From NCBI RefSeq assembly GCF_000227135.1, contig NC_018260.1, positions 863,201-927,200 on the forward strand: a stretch of 64,000 bases of DNA. Direction: 5' to 3'. Below are positions 32,574-42,765 of this stretch, piece by piece. Made by a program: the position numbers and the translations under genes. The DNA is from Leishmania donovani (Eukaryota; Euglenozoa; Kinetoplastea; Trypanosomatida; Trypanosomatidae). A model generated the notes under the pieces. That model had not been told where the DNA came from. It did no database searches and worked only from the letters and a program-made list of their open reading frames with translations. Numbering within the stretch: position 1 is the stretch's first letter; every line of letters begins with the position of its first letter.

Positions 32574-32614
32574 TGACGCATAGCGGTGTTGTCGCATTAC
32601 TAACTTTTTCGGAG

Positions 32615-33541
32615 ATGCTTCTGAGCGCACAGGGAAGGCCCTCGCGGCTGCTCGGTTCTTTTCGCAGCTTTCCTTTCACTAGCGCAGCTCTTTCCGTGGC
32701 AGCCAGGCGCTGCCAAGCTCGAGCCCACCATTTGAGTAAGCGAAGTCCCTTGTCATCTTGGAGTGCCTTGAGAGGCACCCGGGGCACACCATGTGCTGTG
32801 CTGCCGACAGGACGGCGCTGGGCCACCAACTGCGAAACCGCTGCTTTCGAACCGAACAGAGGTCCGATGCTGGTGCCCAGGCGCACTGTCCACTCGGCTG
32901 CAGCCTCGGCTGCGAAGCCGGCGAACGAAGCTGACGACACTGCGGTTGTGGAGACTGTGAGCGCATCATCTGCGACTACTTTGCAACGCGGCGAGAGTGC
33001 AACCGCACGAGCCGCGACGGCGGCTGCCACGGGTGCAGCGGCTGCTGCTGAGTCGCAGAACACGGACGCAACAGGTGATCAACAGCCTTCGAAGAGCACC
33101 ACCGCTGTAGCGATCGCAACAGTGGCGACGCCAGCAGGCCAGGCAAGTATGTGGCGGCGCGCCTGGCGAGTTTTCAAGAGCGAGGGCACGGATTTCTCCA
33201 TCTTCTACCTGCCCTTCTATGGTGGCACATTTGTGTTCTTCTACTTTGCATTCGCGATGGGGCTGATGCGCAAGGAGGCAATCCTCGACTACGTGCTCTC
33301 CTGGATGGGCGACAGGGTCGACCGCGCCAAGCTGAACGCCCGCATCGCCGCGTGGAATTCCTGGGCCAACCTGGGCTTCGCCATCGCCATCAACGAGTTG
33401 GTTGAGGTCGCACGCCTCCCTGTGGTGTTTGCCCTCTACTATGTAATGAGGCCGCACTCGAATCACTTTGCGCGCTGGCTTGCTGGCCTTGCGCGTCGCA
33501 TGGGGCGCGGTAACTGGACTGACGGCGCGGCGAAGGTGTAG
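32615..33541 (+). CDS. FAM210/DUF1279 mitochondrial membrane protein, copy 1
   Basis: The product has 308 residues from ATG 32615 (MLLSAQGRPSRLLG); the longer frame starts with GTG and is not used. Residues 1-175 are Arg/Ser/Ala-rich and low complexity, as in a mitochondrial presequence plus linker. Residues 180-290 match the DUF1279 (FAM210A/B) domain: a WRVFKSEGTDF segment, a hydrophobic membrane helix at about 190-215 (FSIFYLPFYGGTFVFFYFAF), a Gly-x-Met/Leu-x-Lys-Glu turn, then a WxSWANLGFAIAINELVEVAR-type second helical segment and the LPVV continuation. FAM210 proteins of animals are inner-membrane mitochondrial proteins linked to mitochondrial translation and protein output. The exact role here is unknown. 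A second, divergent copy follows 735 bases downstream on the same strand. Confidence 0.85.
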   Translation: MLLSAQGRPSRLLGSFRSFPFTSAALSVAARRCQARAHHLSKRSPLSSWSALRGTRGTPCAVLPTGRRWATNCETAAFEPNRGPMLVPRRTVHSAAASAAKPANEADDTAVVETVSASSATTLQRGESATARAATAAATGAAAAAESQNTDATGDQQPSKSTTAVAIATVATPAGQASMWRRAWRVFKSEGTDFSIFYLPFYGGTFVFFYFAFAMGLMRKEAILDYVLSWMGDRVDRAKLNARIAAWNSWANLGFAIAINELVEVARLPVVFALYYVMRPHSNHFARWLAGLARRMGRGNWTDGAAKV

Positions 33542-34276
33542 CGGAGCGGGAGACGAAAGCCGAGTTGCATGCGACCGGCTTGACCTGTGCCTCGCCACTG
33601 CGAAGTCTGCGCATCGCTATTCTGACGTGCAGACGGTCACACGTACCGCACAAAAAACAGCGCAAACTCATACAAGCGAAAGGGAATGAGCGCGATGATG
33701 GCCCGACGGGAGGCGCGGCAGCTGCTGTGTCGCTTTCGGTCCATAGGATCTGTTAAGAGGATAGCTCGCACGTGCAAGCACGGGGCAGGCGCCTTCCACT
33801 ACCCACATGTGGCGTGCAGGGCTGCAATGCGAAGGGCTGCTTTCCTCCTTGCCGAAGCTTGCTCACATGGCTTGGGCTGCGTGCACTGGGCGGTGATAAT
33901 GCTGGAGCTCGACTATGCTGACCTAGTCGTGACGACATCGTTTTTGCACACTATCGCCAGCCCTCCCCCCGATTGCTGCCCTCCCTCTCCTCTCCTTTCT
34001 TTGCCGTTGCAATGCGCAGTGGCGTTCTTTCGCGCTTCCTTTCCTCGCCGCGGCTGAGTGTCTCACTTTCTCTCTCTCCGCATTTCTTGCCATCCAACGC
34101 GCAAGCGCTCAGCGATATCGATAAACCCCGTCGCCGCTGCCCACGCCTCTTCCTCGTGCTTGCTACTGCGCTATACGCAGAGGGTTTCCTTCCATGTTGC
34201 TGAGGCAGAACACGCCTCCTTTTTGCCCCTTACCCAACGGCTTTTACGCATTCCCCTTGTGCTCTTCCTATCAGGG
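33542..34276. other. Spacer between the two FAM210-like genes
   Basis: The first 400 bases are of mixed composition. The stretch from about 33960 to 34270 is pyrimidine-rich and includes AG dinucleotides usable as spliced-leader acceptors (for example CAG at 34272-34274, just before the ATG). No gene is seen. Confidence 0.6.
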
Positions 34277-35131
34277 ATGCTTTCTCGCATTCTCGGCGAG
34301 CACTTGCGCGGTGGCGCGGCGGCAGCATGCGTCTCCGCACGATGCAGCGCAGCATCACCAGCGATCCGCTTGGGTAGACTGAACGCGTGTGGCCTTCCAG
34401 GTAGCCTGGCCGGTAGCAGCAGCGACAGCCGCAGCAGTTTCTCCCAATGCGTCGCGGCAGCCCCTGTCTTCCTGGTCAGCTCGAAGCGGTTCGTTCAGTT
34501 TGAGCAGACGAGTGAGACGTTGCTCGGCATCAACAAGAGCAAGCGTGCGATGCACAACCGGTGGGTAACGAAGAGCACGAAGGAGTACATGAGCGAGGCC
34601 GACTCGAAGGTCTCCAAGGGGAACAGCCTCCTCTTCGGTGCGCGCGAGCGTCGGCGCGAGGGCATGGAAAAGCGGAAGGAACGCTTTCGCGAGGTGGCAG
34701 AGGAGACGGACCGCACATTTGAGCTGGAGCTGGAGAGGATGCGGGATGACAAGGATCGACGGTGGAAGAAGGGCTTCAACTTCTTTAAGCGACAAGGAAA
34801 GGCGTTTACGCTACTCTACATCGTTGCGTACGTCGCACCCTTGGCGATTCTCTACGTCGGCTTCGCCAGCGGACTGCTGCCCAAAGATGCCGTCTTCGAG
34901 TTTCTCTTCTTCTTCTTGCAGACTTTCATGGATCGCGAGATGTTTTTTGAGCGCGTCGCGGCGTGGGACACGTACTCGAACTTCGGCTTCGCGTTTGTCG
35001 TGAACGAGACGCTTGAGTTCTTGCGCTTCCCGCTGGTGATGTTCTTCTTCTACCAGGCACGCCCGTTCCTGACAGGGGTGAACCAGCGCGTGAAGGCGTC
35101 CATCTTTCGCTTCAACGCGGCGGAGTCGTAG
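34277..35131 (+). CDS. FAM210/DUF1279 mitochondrial membrane protein, copy 2
   Basis: The product has 284 residues from ATG 34277 (MLSRILGEHLRGG); the frame opens further upstream but only with a non-ATG codon. The first 60 residues are rich in Arg, Ser and Ala and look like a mitochondrial presequence. A charged helical segment follows at about 95-160 (ARERRREGMEKRKERFREV). The DUF1279 domain occupies about 161-270: FNFFKRQGKAFTLLYIVAY as the first helix, GFASGLLPKDAVFEF, then WDTYSNFGFAFVVNETLEF and FPLVMFFF. Compared with copy 1 it keeps the domain plan (R/K-Q/E-G, GLLxK, N-x-GFA-x-x-x-NE) but differs at most other positions, so the duplication is old. The coiled charged segment is not present in copy 1. 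Confidence 0.85.
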   Translation: MLSRILGEHLRGGAAAACVSARCSAASPAIRLGRLNACGLPGSLAGSSSDSRSSFSQCVAAAPVFLVSSKRFVQFEQTSETLLGINKSKRAMHNRWVTKSTKEYMSEADSKVSKGNSLLFGARERRREGMEKRKERFREVAEETDRTFELELERMRDDKDRRWKKGFNFFKRQGKAFTLLYIVAYVAPLAILYVGFASGLLPKDAVFEFLFFFLQTFMDREMFFERVAAWDTYSNFGFAFVVNETLEFLRFPLVMFFFYQARPFLTGVNQRVKASIFRFNAAES

Positions 35132-36394
35132 AGAGGCGTTTCGCTTTAACGCCCTGTACGTGTGTGCACAAGCAGGCCCCACGTGTCTGTACGTTGGGGT
35201 ATGGTTTGTGTGTGTGTGTGTGCGTTTTTGATGCGTGCGCGCTGGTGTGACGTTGCGCGGCGGCTGCCGCAGCCAACTTTTTTTTTTTGCAGTTTTGCTC
35301 GCTGTGCTTTCGGTGGATGTTTTTGTGTGGCGCTCCCTTCACATGCCTCCTTTTTTTTCCTCTATCTCTCTTGACGTGTGTCTTCTCCCGCCCACAGCGT
35401 AAGTTTGCCTGTTTGCCTGCGCGTCCGTGTGCCTACGCATGAGAGCGCACCCCCCTCTTCCACAGAGCGCCTCTGCATCGGCTACGCAGACGTGTTTAAC
35501 GGACGCGTGTGCACGCTCGTCCAGCTGCATGTAGGGCGTTCCCCTTTACCCTATCTGTACAACATTGGACTCGGCGTCAGAGAACGAACAAGAATGTGCG
35601 CACATGCCGTGCCACCACGCAGGTGACGCTTTTCATACACATGTTGCTGTTTGTGGTTTTGCATCCGCCACCCGCTGCCTCTGCGCAGTCGCACACTTTC
35701 CTTTCCCTTCTGTTATCTCTCCCACCTCTCTCGCTCTCACGCTGGCGAGGGAAGGAAAGCACTCACACGCACGCGTGCGCCACCGCGTGGTGTGCCCGCG
35801 CTCTCCTGACTCTATCACCTTTCTCTCTCACGCTTCACGTCTCTTCTGCACTTTCAATTCTACCTGCACCTCGTCTGTTTCTTGTCCATTTGCTATACGC
35901 GCACGCAACCGCATCGCACACCAAGTGCCCCTCCCACCTCCCTCCCTCCCCCTCCTCCTCCACTGTACAGAAGCGGTGAGGAGCGGTACACATAGCATCA
36001 CGCCCCCTTTTTTCATTTGTTCAGTTATCGAGTAGCCTTCAACCTTCTTCGTAAGAGACCTGAATTCGCAGGAAGAGCGAGAGCGCGACTGGCGAAGAGG
36101 CGTTCGCTGACCCGTGTGTGGCAAACCCCATTCCGCTCCCTCTCAACCACATCCTCCCTCAGCCTTTTTCTTGCCTGACGAAGGCTGAGGCGCACCACCG
36201 GCGAATTTCCGTCCGTTTTTCTTTTTCGCGGCCTTCTGTTGCTTCCGCGACAAGGCCGCGCGTGCGGGAGCCGATAAGCGCATGCGCGCGTCTGCGCTCT
36301 GCTCTTAGACACACCCACACGCGAGCATCCACACGGGGTGCGCCTCGTCGTTCCTTTTTTTTTTCTGCTCCCTTTCCGCGCATACGGCGGCGAT
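35132..36394. other. Intergenic region before CFAP91, pyrimidine-rich
   Basis: It contains a TG array near 35208-35222, poly-T at 35279-35289, CT-rich tracts (35690-35960) and a poly-T/CT tract at 36353-36375 immediately before the next ATG. Open frames are low complexity. No gene is seen. Confidence 0.6.
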
Positions 36395-38662
36395 ATGTAT
36401 AGGCAGCAGCGTGCGCAACAGTTGCGGGGCGGCCGCGGGTACCCGACGGAGGTGGCCGGGCGGGATCGCGTGAAGTTCTTCCGCCGTCCCGTCGAACCCG
36501 CAAACATCGTTCTGGAGAACGCCAACAACAACGCAAACACCGCCACCTGTGCGGACGCGATGCAGGCGCAGTTTGCCGCTAGCTGCCCCTCCTTTTCGAT
36601 GCCGTCCAATGCGGCCGCGTTCGCGTCATCTGTGCCCCACGGTAGGGCGGCCGGGCGCACCAGCCAGCGGCCCTCCTCTGCCCTCGGCTGGCGTCCACGC
36701 CAAGCCGACTCCTCCAGCCGGATGGGCGGCAACGGTTTTCTTCGTAGAGGCGGTGCTGGCCTGCGAGGGGCAAAGCCGCATCATCTTCCGAGTCTTGAGA
36801 GAGGCGACGCAGCAGACGCCGTCAGCAGCGGGGGCGAAGCCCAGCCGGACGGACGTGCTGTGGCGTCGGTGCAGACCATGTATCGCGACAACGAAGCACA
36901 GACAGATCCGTACTCGCCCGACTACGTCATTCCGGAGGGAGCCCCCACGCCGGAGATTCTGGGTCTTCAGAGCCTCACATACCAGAATGGCGGGCTTCCG
37001 TCTGGGAAGGAAGGCGTGGAGCTCATCCAGCGGCTGCGCCGCCGCCGTGACGTCGAGGCGTCGCTGCCAACCGGGACTGATGCGGCTTCCATCGAGGCCA
37101 GGTACACTGCTCTGCACGAGCTGGAAGAAAAGGAGTGGGCCGAGCGCGAGGACCATGTCGCGCAGCTACAGCAGCGGCGACTAGAGCGGCTGAGGGAGTC
37201 GTTGTTGGCGCGCGAGGTGGCCCGCGAGGAGGCCAACCGGAGGCGTTTGGGGCAGATCAAATCGCAGTACCTCGAATCCTTAGGCGGAAAACTGACGTCG
37301 CTTGAGATGCGCCGTATGGCAGCAAGCAAGCGCGGCACCGACAAGATGGCGCAGCTGCAGGCATTGGGGATCGGTGGCGCAGCGGGCCAAACCTCAGAGG
37401 CAGGGGCGACCCTTGGCATTCCTTCAACAACGGCTTCTATGAAGCGTTCCACCGCCACCTCGAAGAGCGGCAGAGCCAAGCCATCTATTGCGACCTACTC
37501 GCGCTACGGCACGGATGGTGCGCCTCCGCAGATCGAGCAGAGCGACATCACTGGCGGCTCTAGCATTGACGCTCGCCTCCGCGCGGCCAGGCAAGCATTC
37601 AACTACGATATTCGGCCGCAGCTACTGGCCGACCCGGCGGGGACAGAGGTGGTTGATGCCGAGCGTGGCGCCAGAGTGGATCGGGTGTCACCGAAGACGT
37701 TTGTCGTGCCAGAGAACGAGGCGGTGCAGCGTCTGCCAACGCTGTATCAGCGCCGCGAGCAGGAGCGAGTCCTGCACTCGCTCGAGTACGCCTACAACAA
37801 GCTGCATCCCTCTGAGGATGCTGAAGGTGGCAAGGCGTGTGAGATGACGGCGCAGCGGGTGCTGGAGCTGTACAGGGCCACGCCGAAGCTGCAGCGACCA
37901 GAGACACCGGTGCTGAGGCTGGACGGTGATGAGCAAGAGGAGGAGCAAGACGCCTGCATCCTCCTTCAACGCCTGCTGCGTGGCCGTGCGGTGCAGAACG
38001 ACTTCTTCGACGGCCGTGAACGTTGCCGCGGACTCATCGAAGAGCTGCAGGCTGCTTCTACAGCTCAGACGGCGGATCAGCTGGCGGCCGCGAAGCGAAA
38101 GGAGGAGTTGCTGGCTGCGGAGCGGGAGGCGGAAGCGCAGCACATCGTGGGTAGCGCGCTCGGCGCCATTGCGCACGACACACTCGGGTTCCTGTCTCAA
38201 GAGCTGGGCCGCCAGCAGGACATGGCGGCACTTCGACGGTTGCAGGAAGAGGCCGAGGTGGTGCGTGCGACTCGCGAGGCGGCCGAGCGTGCCCGTCGTG
38301 CAGAGGTGCGCCAGCAGCGTGACCGCAACGAGGTCGCCTACGCGGCGTACATGCGTGCCACCGACACGACGCTGCAGTGCTTCCTTGACGATGTTACGCG
38401 GTCTGCGGTGGAGGAGACGGCGATGGCTGTGGCGGTGGAGGCAGAACGGGCTCGCCAAGCCGCCCATCCCTCACCACGGCATCCTGCGACCGAGGAGGAG
38501 GCAGAGGACGCTGTGTGCGACATGCTGGACGGGTTCGTCATTCCAGCGATTTTGGATGCCATTGGGTTACAGGGACGCGAGCTGGAGAAGAAGGCAGTGG
38601 CAGGCGCGGCGCTGGATGCTGCCCACACCTTGAGTAAGGCATGCGGCAGACCACCCACTTGA
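36395..38662 (+). CDS. CFAP91: CFAP91 (MAATS1/AAT1) homologue, radial spoke-associated axonemal protein
   Basis: The product has 755 residues. CFAP91 belongs to the calmodulin- and spoke-associated complex at the base of radial spokes in the 9+2 axoneme, where it links spokes to the nexin-dynein regulatory complex. The diagnostic core is at about residues 162-320. It starts with the EAQTDPYSPDY motif, continues with PEILGLQSLTYQNGGLPSG, then the charged LIQRLRRRRDVEASLP and EEKEWAEREDHVAQLQQRR helices. At about 525-560 an IQ-like LLQRLLRGRAVQNDFFDGRE segment matches the family's RGR-VQN-FEGRE region. It is followed by a long helical tail with AIAHDTLGFLSQEL, also a family feature. The start at 36395 is the first ATG, but the only AG after the strong poly-T tract falls inside codons 2-3, so translation may begin at ATG 36560 (MQAQFAASC) in some transcripts. 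No membrane segments are present, as expected for an axonemal protein. Confidence 0.9.
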   Translation: MYRQQRAQQLRGGRGYPTEVAGRDRVKFFRRPVEPANIVLENANNNANTATCADAMQAQFAASCPSFSMPSNAAAFASSVPHGRAAGRTSQRPSSALGWRPRQADSSSRMGGNGFLRRGGAGLRGAKPHHLPSLERGDAADAVSSGGEAQPDGRAVASVQTMYRDNEAQTDPYSPDYVIPEGAPTPEILGLQSLTYQNGGLPSGKEGVELIQRLRRRRDVEASLPTGTDAASIEARYTALHELEEKEWAEREDHVAQLQQRRLERLRESLLAREVAREEANRRRLGQIKSQYLESLGGKLTSLEMRRMAASKRGTDKMAQLQALGIGGAAGQTSEAGATLGIPSTTASMKRSTATSKSGRAKPSIATYSRYGTDGAPPQIEQSDITGGSSIDARLRAARQAFNYDIRPQLLADPAGTEVVDAERGARVDRVSPKTFVVPENEAVQRLPTLYQRREQERVLHSLEYAYNKLHPSEDAEGGKACEMTAQRVLELYRATPKLQRPETPVLRLDGDEQEEEQDACILLQRLLRGRAVQNDFFDGRERCRGLIEELQAASTAQTADQLAAAKRKEELLAAEREAEAQHIVGSALGAIAHDTLGFLSQELGRQQDMAALRRLQEEAEVVRATREAAERARRAEVRQQRDRNEVAYAAYMRATDTTLQCFLDDVTRSAVEETAMAVAVEAERARQAAHPSPRHPATEEEAEDAVCDMLDGFVIPAILDAIGLQGRELEKKAVAGAALDAAHTLSKACGRPPT

Positions 38663-40154
38663 CATGACGTCTGCTGCAGCCGCTGCCGCCCTCCAACTTG
38701 TACACAAGCGACGTTGTTCTGCTCGTCTGCTTCTGCATCTTATTCGTTGCTGCCTCCCTCACGTCATCCCCAGTGCCCATGTGCGCAGGTGGACTCCGGT
38801 GCTGGAGAGGACTCCACCTCCTCCCCCACCCGCGCTGGCTTTGCGACCCTGCATCCGTTAGCGTGTGCGTGTGCGAGTCCGCTCGCCACCGACTTGCGAT
38901 GCACGCTAACATTTCCGCATGAATGCATATCTCGGTCCCCCGCGTTTGCCTTAGAAGGATGTACATACGTAAAACCATTGGTCCCTCTTTTTTTCTTCTT
39001 CCGTCTTGCTGGGATGCTTGTGTGCGTGTGGGAACGTCTCGCTGCCTTCCCCTCGTTCTCTCCCCATCTCTGGTTGCGCATGCGCGCATGCGTTGGAACG
39101 CATTCGTCTCATATGTTGTGTTGTTTGAGGGGGGGGGGCTTGGCGTTAAAGTGCGAAGAGACAGGGAGAGCGCGCGCGCCTCTCTCGGCGAGTACGTGTG
39201 GTGGGGAGCGATCAGGCTGTTTACGGATCGATTGCACTTGCCCTGCGCACTCGCCTATTGGTTTTGTGACTGTTGCTCTATGGAACCCCTAAGCTTGAGC
39301 GTGCGTGCTTCACTGTATCGCTGTGAGTGCGATGATGTTGCCCAGCTTCCCTCTACTTCTCCACTTGAGTGCCTCGATGCTGTGGCCTCTTCTTTCCGGT
39401 TTTGTTTTCGCCTTTGCTCGATGTTATGCTTCGCCCTCCTCGACCTTTTTCCCATCGGTTCTCCGTCTTGGTATGTGTGCATTCGACTGTAACATCTCTC
39501 CATCTCGTCCGACCGCGTCCACCAGCTGCGCAGAACACGCGACGAACCAAGTACAGCGCATCTCATGTGCGTGGTGACGGCTTTTAACACCCGCAGTTGA
39601 GTGCCCATAGCGCAGGAAGTCTTCATCGCGGTCGAACTCCTCGCTTGCTGTGTGAGGCCATCATTCGAAAGCCCGAGACGTCACATGTCGCTGAGGTTGC
39701 GCGTGGCTGCGCATAGCGGCTACTGCTGCGGATCACCGCAGGCGACACGACTGCATTTCACTTTTAGGTAACGCGGCACGTGCTAGCCCACACCTTCTTC
39801 TCTCCTCATTCTCGTTCTTTCTCCATCACGGGACACTGAGCAATCCGTGCCCCTTTTTCTTCATGTTTCTTTGGTCTCTTCTCACATGCCTCTTCCTTGC
39901 CCCCCCCCCCCTCGCATCTTCACACTTTACCACCACCACGCCATCGCTAAACAAGCAGCAACTGCGTCTCTCGGTTCGCGCTCTTGCAGACGAGTGTGTC
40001 GGACCTGCACGGTAGAGCGCAGCCGAGCCTTTACAGGTGAGCACGGACACACAAACCGACACCACGCATATTTGTCCAGCGTGACACATGTAGACACCCC
40101 CTTCCTCCCCCTCTCTCTGCCCTTCCCGTTGCCTCTCGTTCATCAACCGTGAAA
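38663..40154. other. Intergenic region with poly-G and poly-C tracts
   Basis: It contains a run of ten G at 39129-39138 and a run of about twelve C at 39900-39911, both unusual homopolymers, plus CT-rich tracts. The last 250 bases include AG at 40035-40036 as a possible trans-splice acceptor. Open frames are short and low complexity. No gene is seen. Confidence 0.6.
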
Positions 40155-42101
40155 ATGGCAGCTTCCTTTGTGCCTCGGTTCCAGCTGAACACGTCGCGCA
40201 GCTCCGCCCGCAGTGGGGATGGTTTCGCTTCGCGGCTCGACCGCACTACCGCCCCTTACGCGGCCTCTGCGCGTCACAGCGCAAACAAAGGCGCCGGCAC
40301 ATACAATGATAGCGGCCGCCGGTACCCCCTCTTCAGCGCACTGAGTAGCAACAACAACACATTCTTGACGAATAACACGTCTGGCAGTGACTGGCTGAGG
40401 GATGGCTACGCTGGCGGCCGAGACGCTGGCGCTGCCGCCGAACCGCTCTCGCCGACCCCACGCGTGAGCGAGGCGGCTGCTTGCCTTGGTGGCGGGTGGG
40501 CCGGCCCACACCAGCCCTACGCAGATCCGCAGCTCGGCGGAAGTGATGACGACGGTGGCCACCGCGAGGGCAGTGACAGCGGAGGCAGAGGTATTCCTGG
40601 CCCGTCTGCTACTCGTCCACTCTTCACTTCCTCCAGCGCCTCGCTTCCACGAGACAGGAATGTAATAGCAGGTAACACCGGCCGCCTCACGTGGACGGAC
40701 AGCGCAGGCGTGACCGGAGGCGAGGAGACAGCAGCATGTTACTCCAGCTATTGGCCACGGTCCGCTGGTACCGGCAGCACATGTGGCCCTGGTCGCTGGG
40801 GGCAGCGCTCGAGTGACCCTGCGCCGTCGTCAACGGCTCGCCCCGCCTTCACCAGCACGCTCGTTGGCACCTCATCTGGCGCTATGTCGTTCAGCAGGCA
40901 CGGCTACTGCGGCGGCGGCGTTGGCCTCTCGGATGCCGATTGGCGAGGAGCAAGGACAACGGCCGACGGTGCCTTCGACTGGGGCGCTGATGTTCGAGGT
41001 GGAGGCACAGCTGGCCTTGTGAACAGTCGCTCCCGAGCGCGTGTCGACCGCTGGACCGACGAGGAGCCGTGCAGAGTAGCGAGGAGCAAAGAGATGCCGA
41101 TCTGGAATGACGCGCCGACGATGGCGACCGACTCGTCCTCGATCTCGCCTGAGGAGCGACCGCGATCACAGCGGCATCGACGCCGCCAACGCCACCAACG
41201 CGGGTCTCATCATGGGCGTAGCGGCGGCGGTGGCGGAGTGAACAGCAACGGCAGCCGCCATGACAGAGCGCACGATGACGACGATGATGACTTCGACAGC
41301 ATGAGGGATGGCGCTGAGGACGATTCTCTGTCGTTTGCGGAGGCTATCGTTAGCGCCATGGATGCGCAGCCAGTTGTCCCGCCGGGGCTTCTCCGAAATT
41401 TGCAGGAGCCACCGTTCATATGGAATCGACACCCCAGTCACGGTATCGTCCTGTGTCTCCTGCAGCATCGCGGTATCTACCTCCCACGCTATCGCGAGCT
41501 GGTGGATTACCACATGGCGGAGTTGTTCCTGCACTACCTCGATCTTTGCCGCGAAGGCGCGTTCTTCATCCACTACTCCGCCGGCAAGTGGCCCAAAGAG
41601 CGCTTTTTCCGCATTCGCATGCTGCCGGTAAATCGTCTTGAGGCGGAAACGGAGCCGGTGCCGCACCTGGTCATCACCCTCCACGAAAGCGGCGTTGACA
41701 TTCTCGACGCTATCCCGCTCGATGAACTCGTCGGCGTCACGGCGACGCCGCAGACCGCGTGCTTCCTGCCATTTCTCGAGTCGCCGAAGACGATCATCGG
41801 CTGCCGTGAGGGCCGCGGCCACCGCGCCCGCTTGCCCGCGGATGGCGCCTTCAGTCTCTGGTTCTACGACGTGGCGCAACACAAGCCTCGCAGCGTAGAC
41901 ATCTTGACGTGCGATGCAAAGGTGTTCGACATCTGGACAAAGACTTTCCGAGGACTGGTGAGTGTGAACAGCTCCTCTATTGTACAGGTGGCATTGACGC
42001 CGCAGGGGGAGTCCGTGGAGTTGGCGGAGCTGACGCGGGCGGCTCAACAGCAGGGAGAGGTCGAGCGTCGCGAGCAGCGTGGGAGGTTGTCCTCCTCGTA
42101 G
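40155..42101 (+). CDS. Protein with a C-terminal PH-like domain and disordered N terminus
   Basis: The product has 648 residues from ATG 40155 (MAASFVPRFQLNTS); the upstream GTG is not a usable start. Residues 1-390 are Gly/Ser/Asn/Arg-rich and probably disordered, with His/Arg-rich and Asp-rich runs at about 335-385. From residue 395 the sequence becomes ordered, with a helical segment (LPRYRELVDYHMAELFLHYL). At about 465-600 there is a PH-type pattern: GAFFIHYSAGKWPKERFFRI as the first strands, PHLVITLHESGVDILDAIPL, a central ELVGVTATPQ strand, FSLWFYDVAQHKPRSVDIL, and a final helix with the conserved Trp in VFDIWTKTFRGLV. The order matches phospholipase-C-type PH domains. No catalytic domain follows. 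A role at membranes or in the cytoskeleton is possible but unproven. Confidence 0.75.
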   Translation: MAASFVPRFQLNTSRSSARSGDGFASRLDRTTAPYAASARHSANKGAGTYNDSGRRYPLFSALSSNNNTFLTNNTSGSDWLRDGYAGGRDAGAAAEPLSPTPRVSEAAACLGGGWAGPHQPYADPQLGGSDDDGGHREGSDSGGRGIPGPSATRPLFTSSSASLPRDRNVIAGNTGRLTWTDSAGVTGGEETAACYSSYWPRSAGTGSTCGPGRWGQRSSDPAPSSTARPAFTSTLVGTSSGAMSFSRHGYCGGGVGLSDADWRGARTTADGAFDWGADVRGGGTAGLVNSRSRARVDRWTDEEPCRVARSKEMPIWNDAPTMATDSSSISPEERPRSQRHRRRQRHQRGSHHGRSGGGGGVNSNGSRHDRAHDDDDDDFDSMRDGAEDDSLSFAEAIVSAMDAQPVVPPGLLRNLQEPPFIWNRHPSHGIVLCLLQHRGIYLPRYRELVDYHMAELFLHYLDLCREGAFFIHYSAGKWPKERFFRIRMLPVNRLEAETEPVPHLVITLHESGVDILDAIPLDELVGVTATPQTACFLPFLESPKTIIGCREGRGHRARLPADGAFSLWFYDVAQHKPRSVDILTCDAKVFDIWTKTFRGLVSVNSSSIVQVALTPQGESVELAELTRAAQQQGEVERREQRGRLSSS

Positions 42102-42680
42102 AAGGCGGCCGCGGCGAGGTGGTGTTGGTGCGAGGGAGCGCAACATAAGGGGTACGACGAACAGAGGGGTGGGGAGAAGTGTGTGTGTCTCATTGTCCCT
42201 GCAGGTGTGCCCCTCCCTCTCCCGTCCGACGGCGCCTTTTTGCCGATCACCGCGGCGCCAGCTTGCATGTGGGCGTAGACGGATCCCTTATGCGTCGGCC
42301 TCGCTTCACCGCTTCACCGCTCTGCAACGAAAACGAAAACAAAAATGAAGGCGACAATGTCTCTGTCTCTCCGTCTGCGCTCGTGCTGCTTACCAGCGTC
42401 TCACGCACTCTGTGCGTCTCTGCGCAGACGGTCAGACACGCGCGCACGTGAAGGAAGCATGCCCGTCCATGACCAGTGACTCACAAGGGCTACTTGCGTG
42501 TGCACTCGCCTCTATTCGCTTGCCTATCATCCGACTCTCGTCACGCCCCGTCTACCTCTGTCTCTCGCTGGTGTGTAGTGGCACGGCCACCCGCACGCCT
42601 TCTTTCTCTTATTCTGCTCCCCGTTGCCAGCCTGCCCCTTTTCTGGCTCCTGCACCACACAGACACACAGACACACACAA

Positions 42681-42712
<32 letters not shown>

Positions 42713-42765
42713 CAAAAGGGAGGAAGTGCGTAGGGCTTTGTGCTCGTGTACGCATCGCCATCATT
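42102..42765. other. Intergenic region with an AC/AT microsatellite
   Basis: Pyrimidine-rich sequence from about 42510 to 42650 contains AG at 42577-42578 and 42629-42630, either of which could be a spliced-leader acceptor for the next gene. The AC/AT repeat at about 42657-42712 lies within the likely 5' UTR. No gene is seen. Confidence 0.6.
42681..42712. repeat. AC then AT dinucleotide microsatellite
   Basis: A short AC run passes directly into twelve AT units, ending about 55 bases before the next start codon. An AT tract so close to an ATG may affect splice-site choice, but that is a guess. Confidence 0.95.

Larger units (their letters stand above)
29761..32614. other. Intergenic region with a mixed-composition island, an N gap and a pyrimidine-rich 3' part
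   Basis: From 29761 to about 31470 the sequence is not pyrimidine-biased and looks unlike the UTR sequence around it (see the separate repeat entry). A gap of N interrupts it at 30899-31154. From 31500 to 32614 the sequence returns to C/T-rich UTR type, with poly-T runs at about 31597-31606 and 32470-32480 and CT-rich tracts just before the next gene. I see no gene. Confidence 0.5.
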
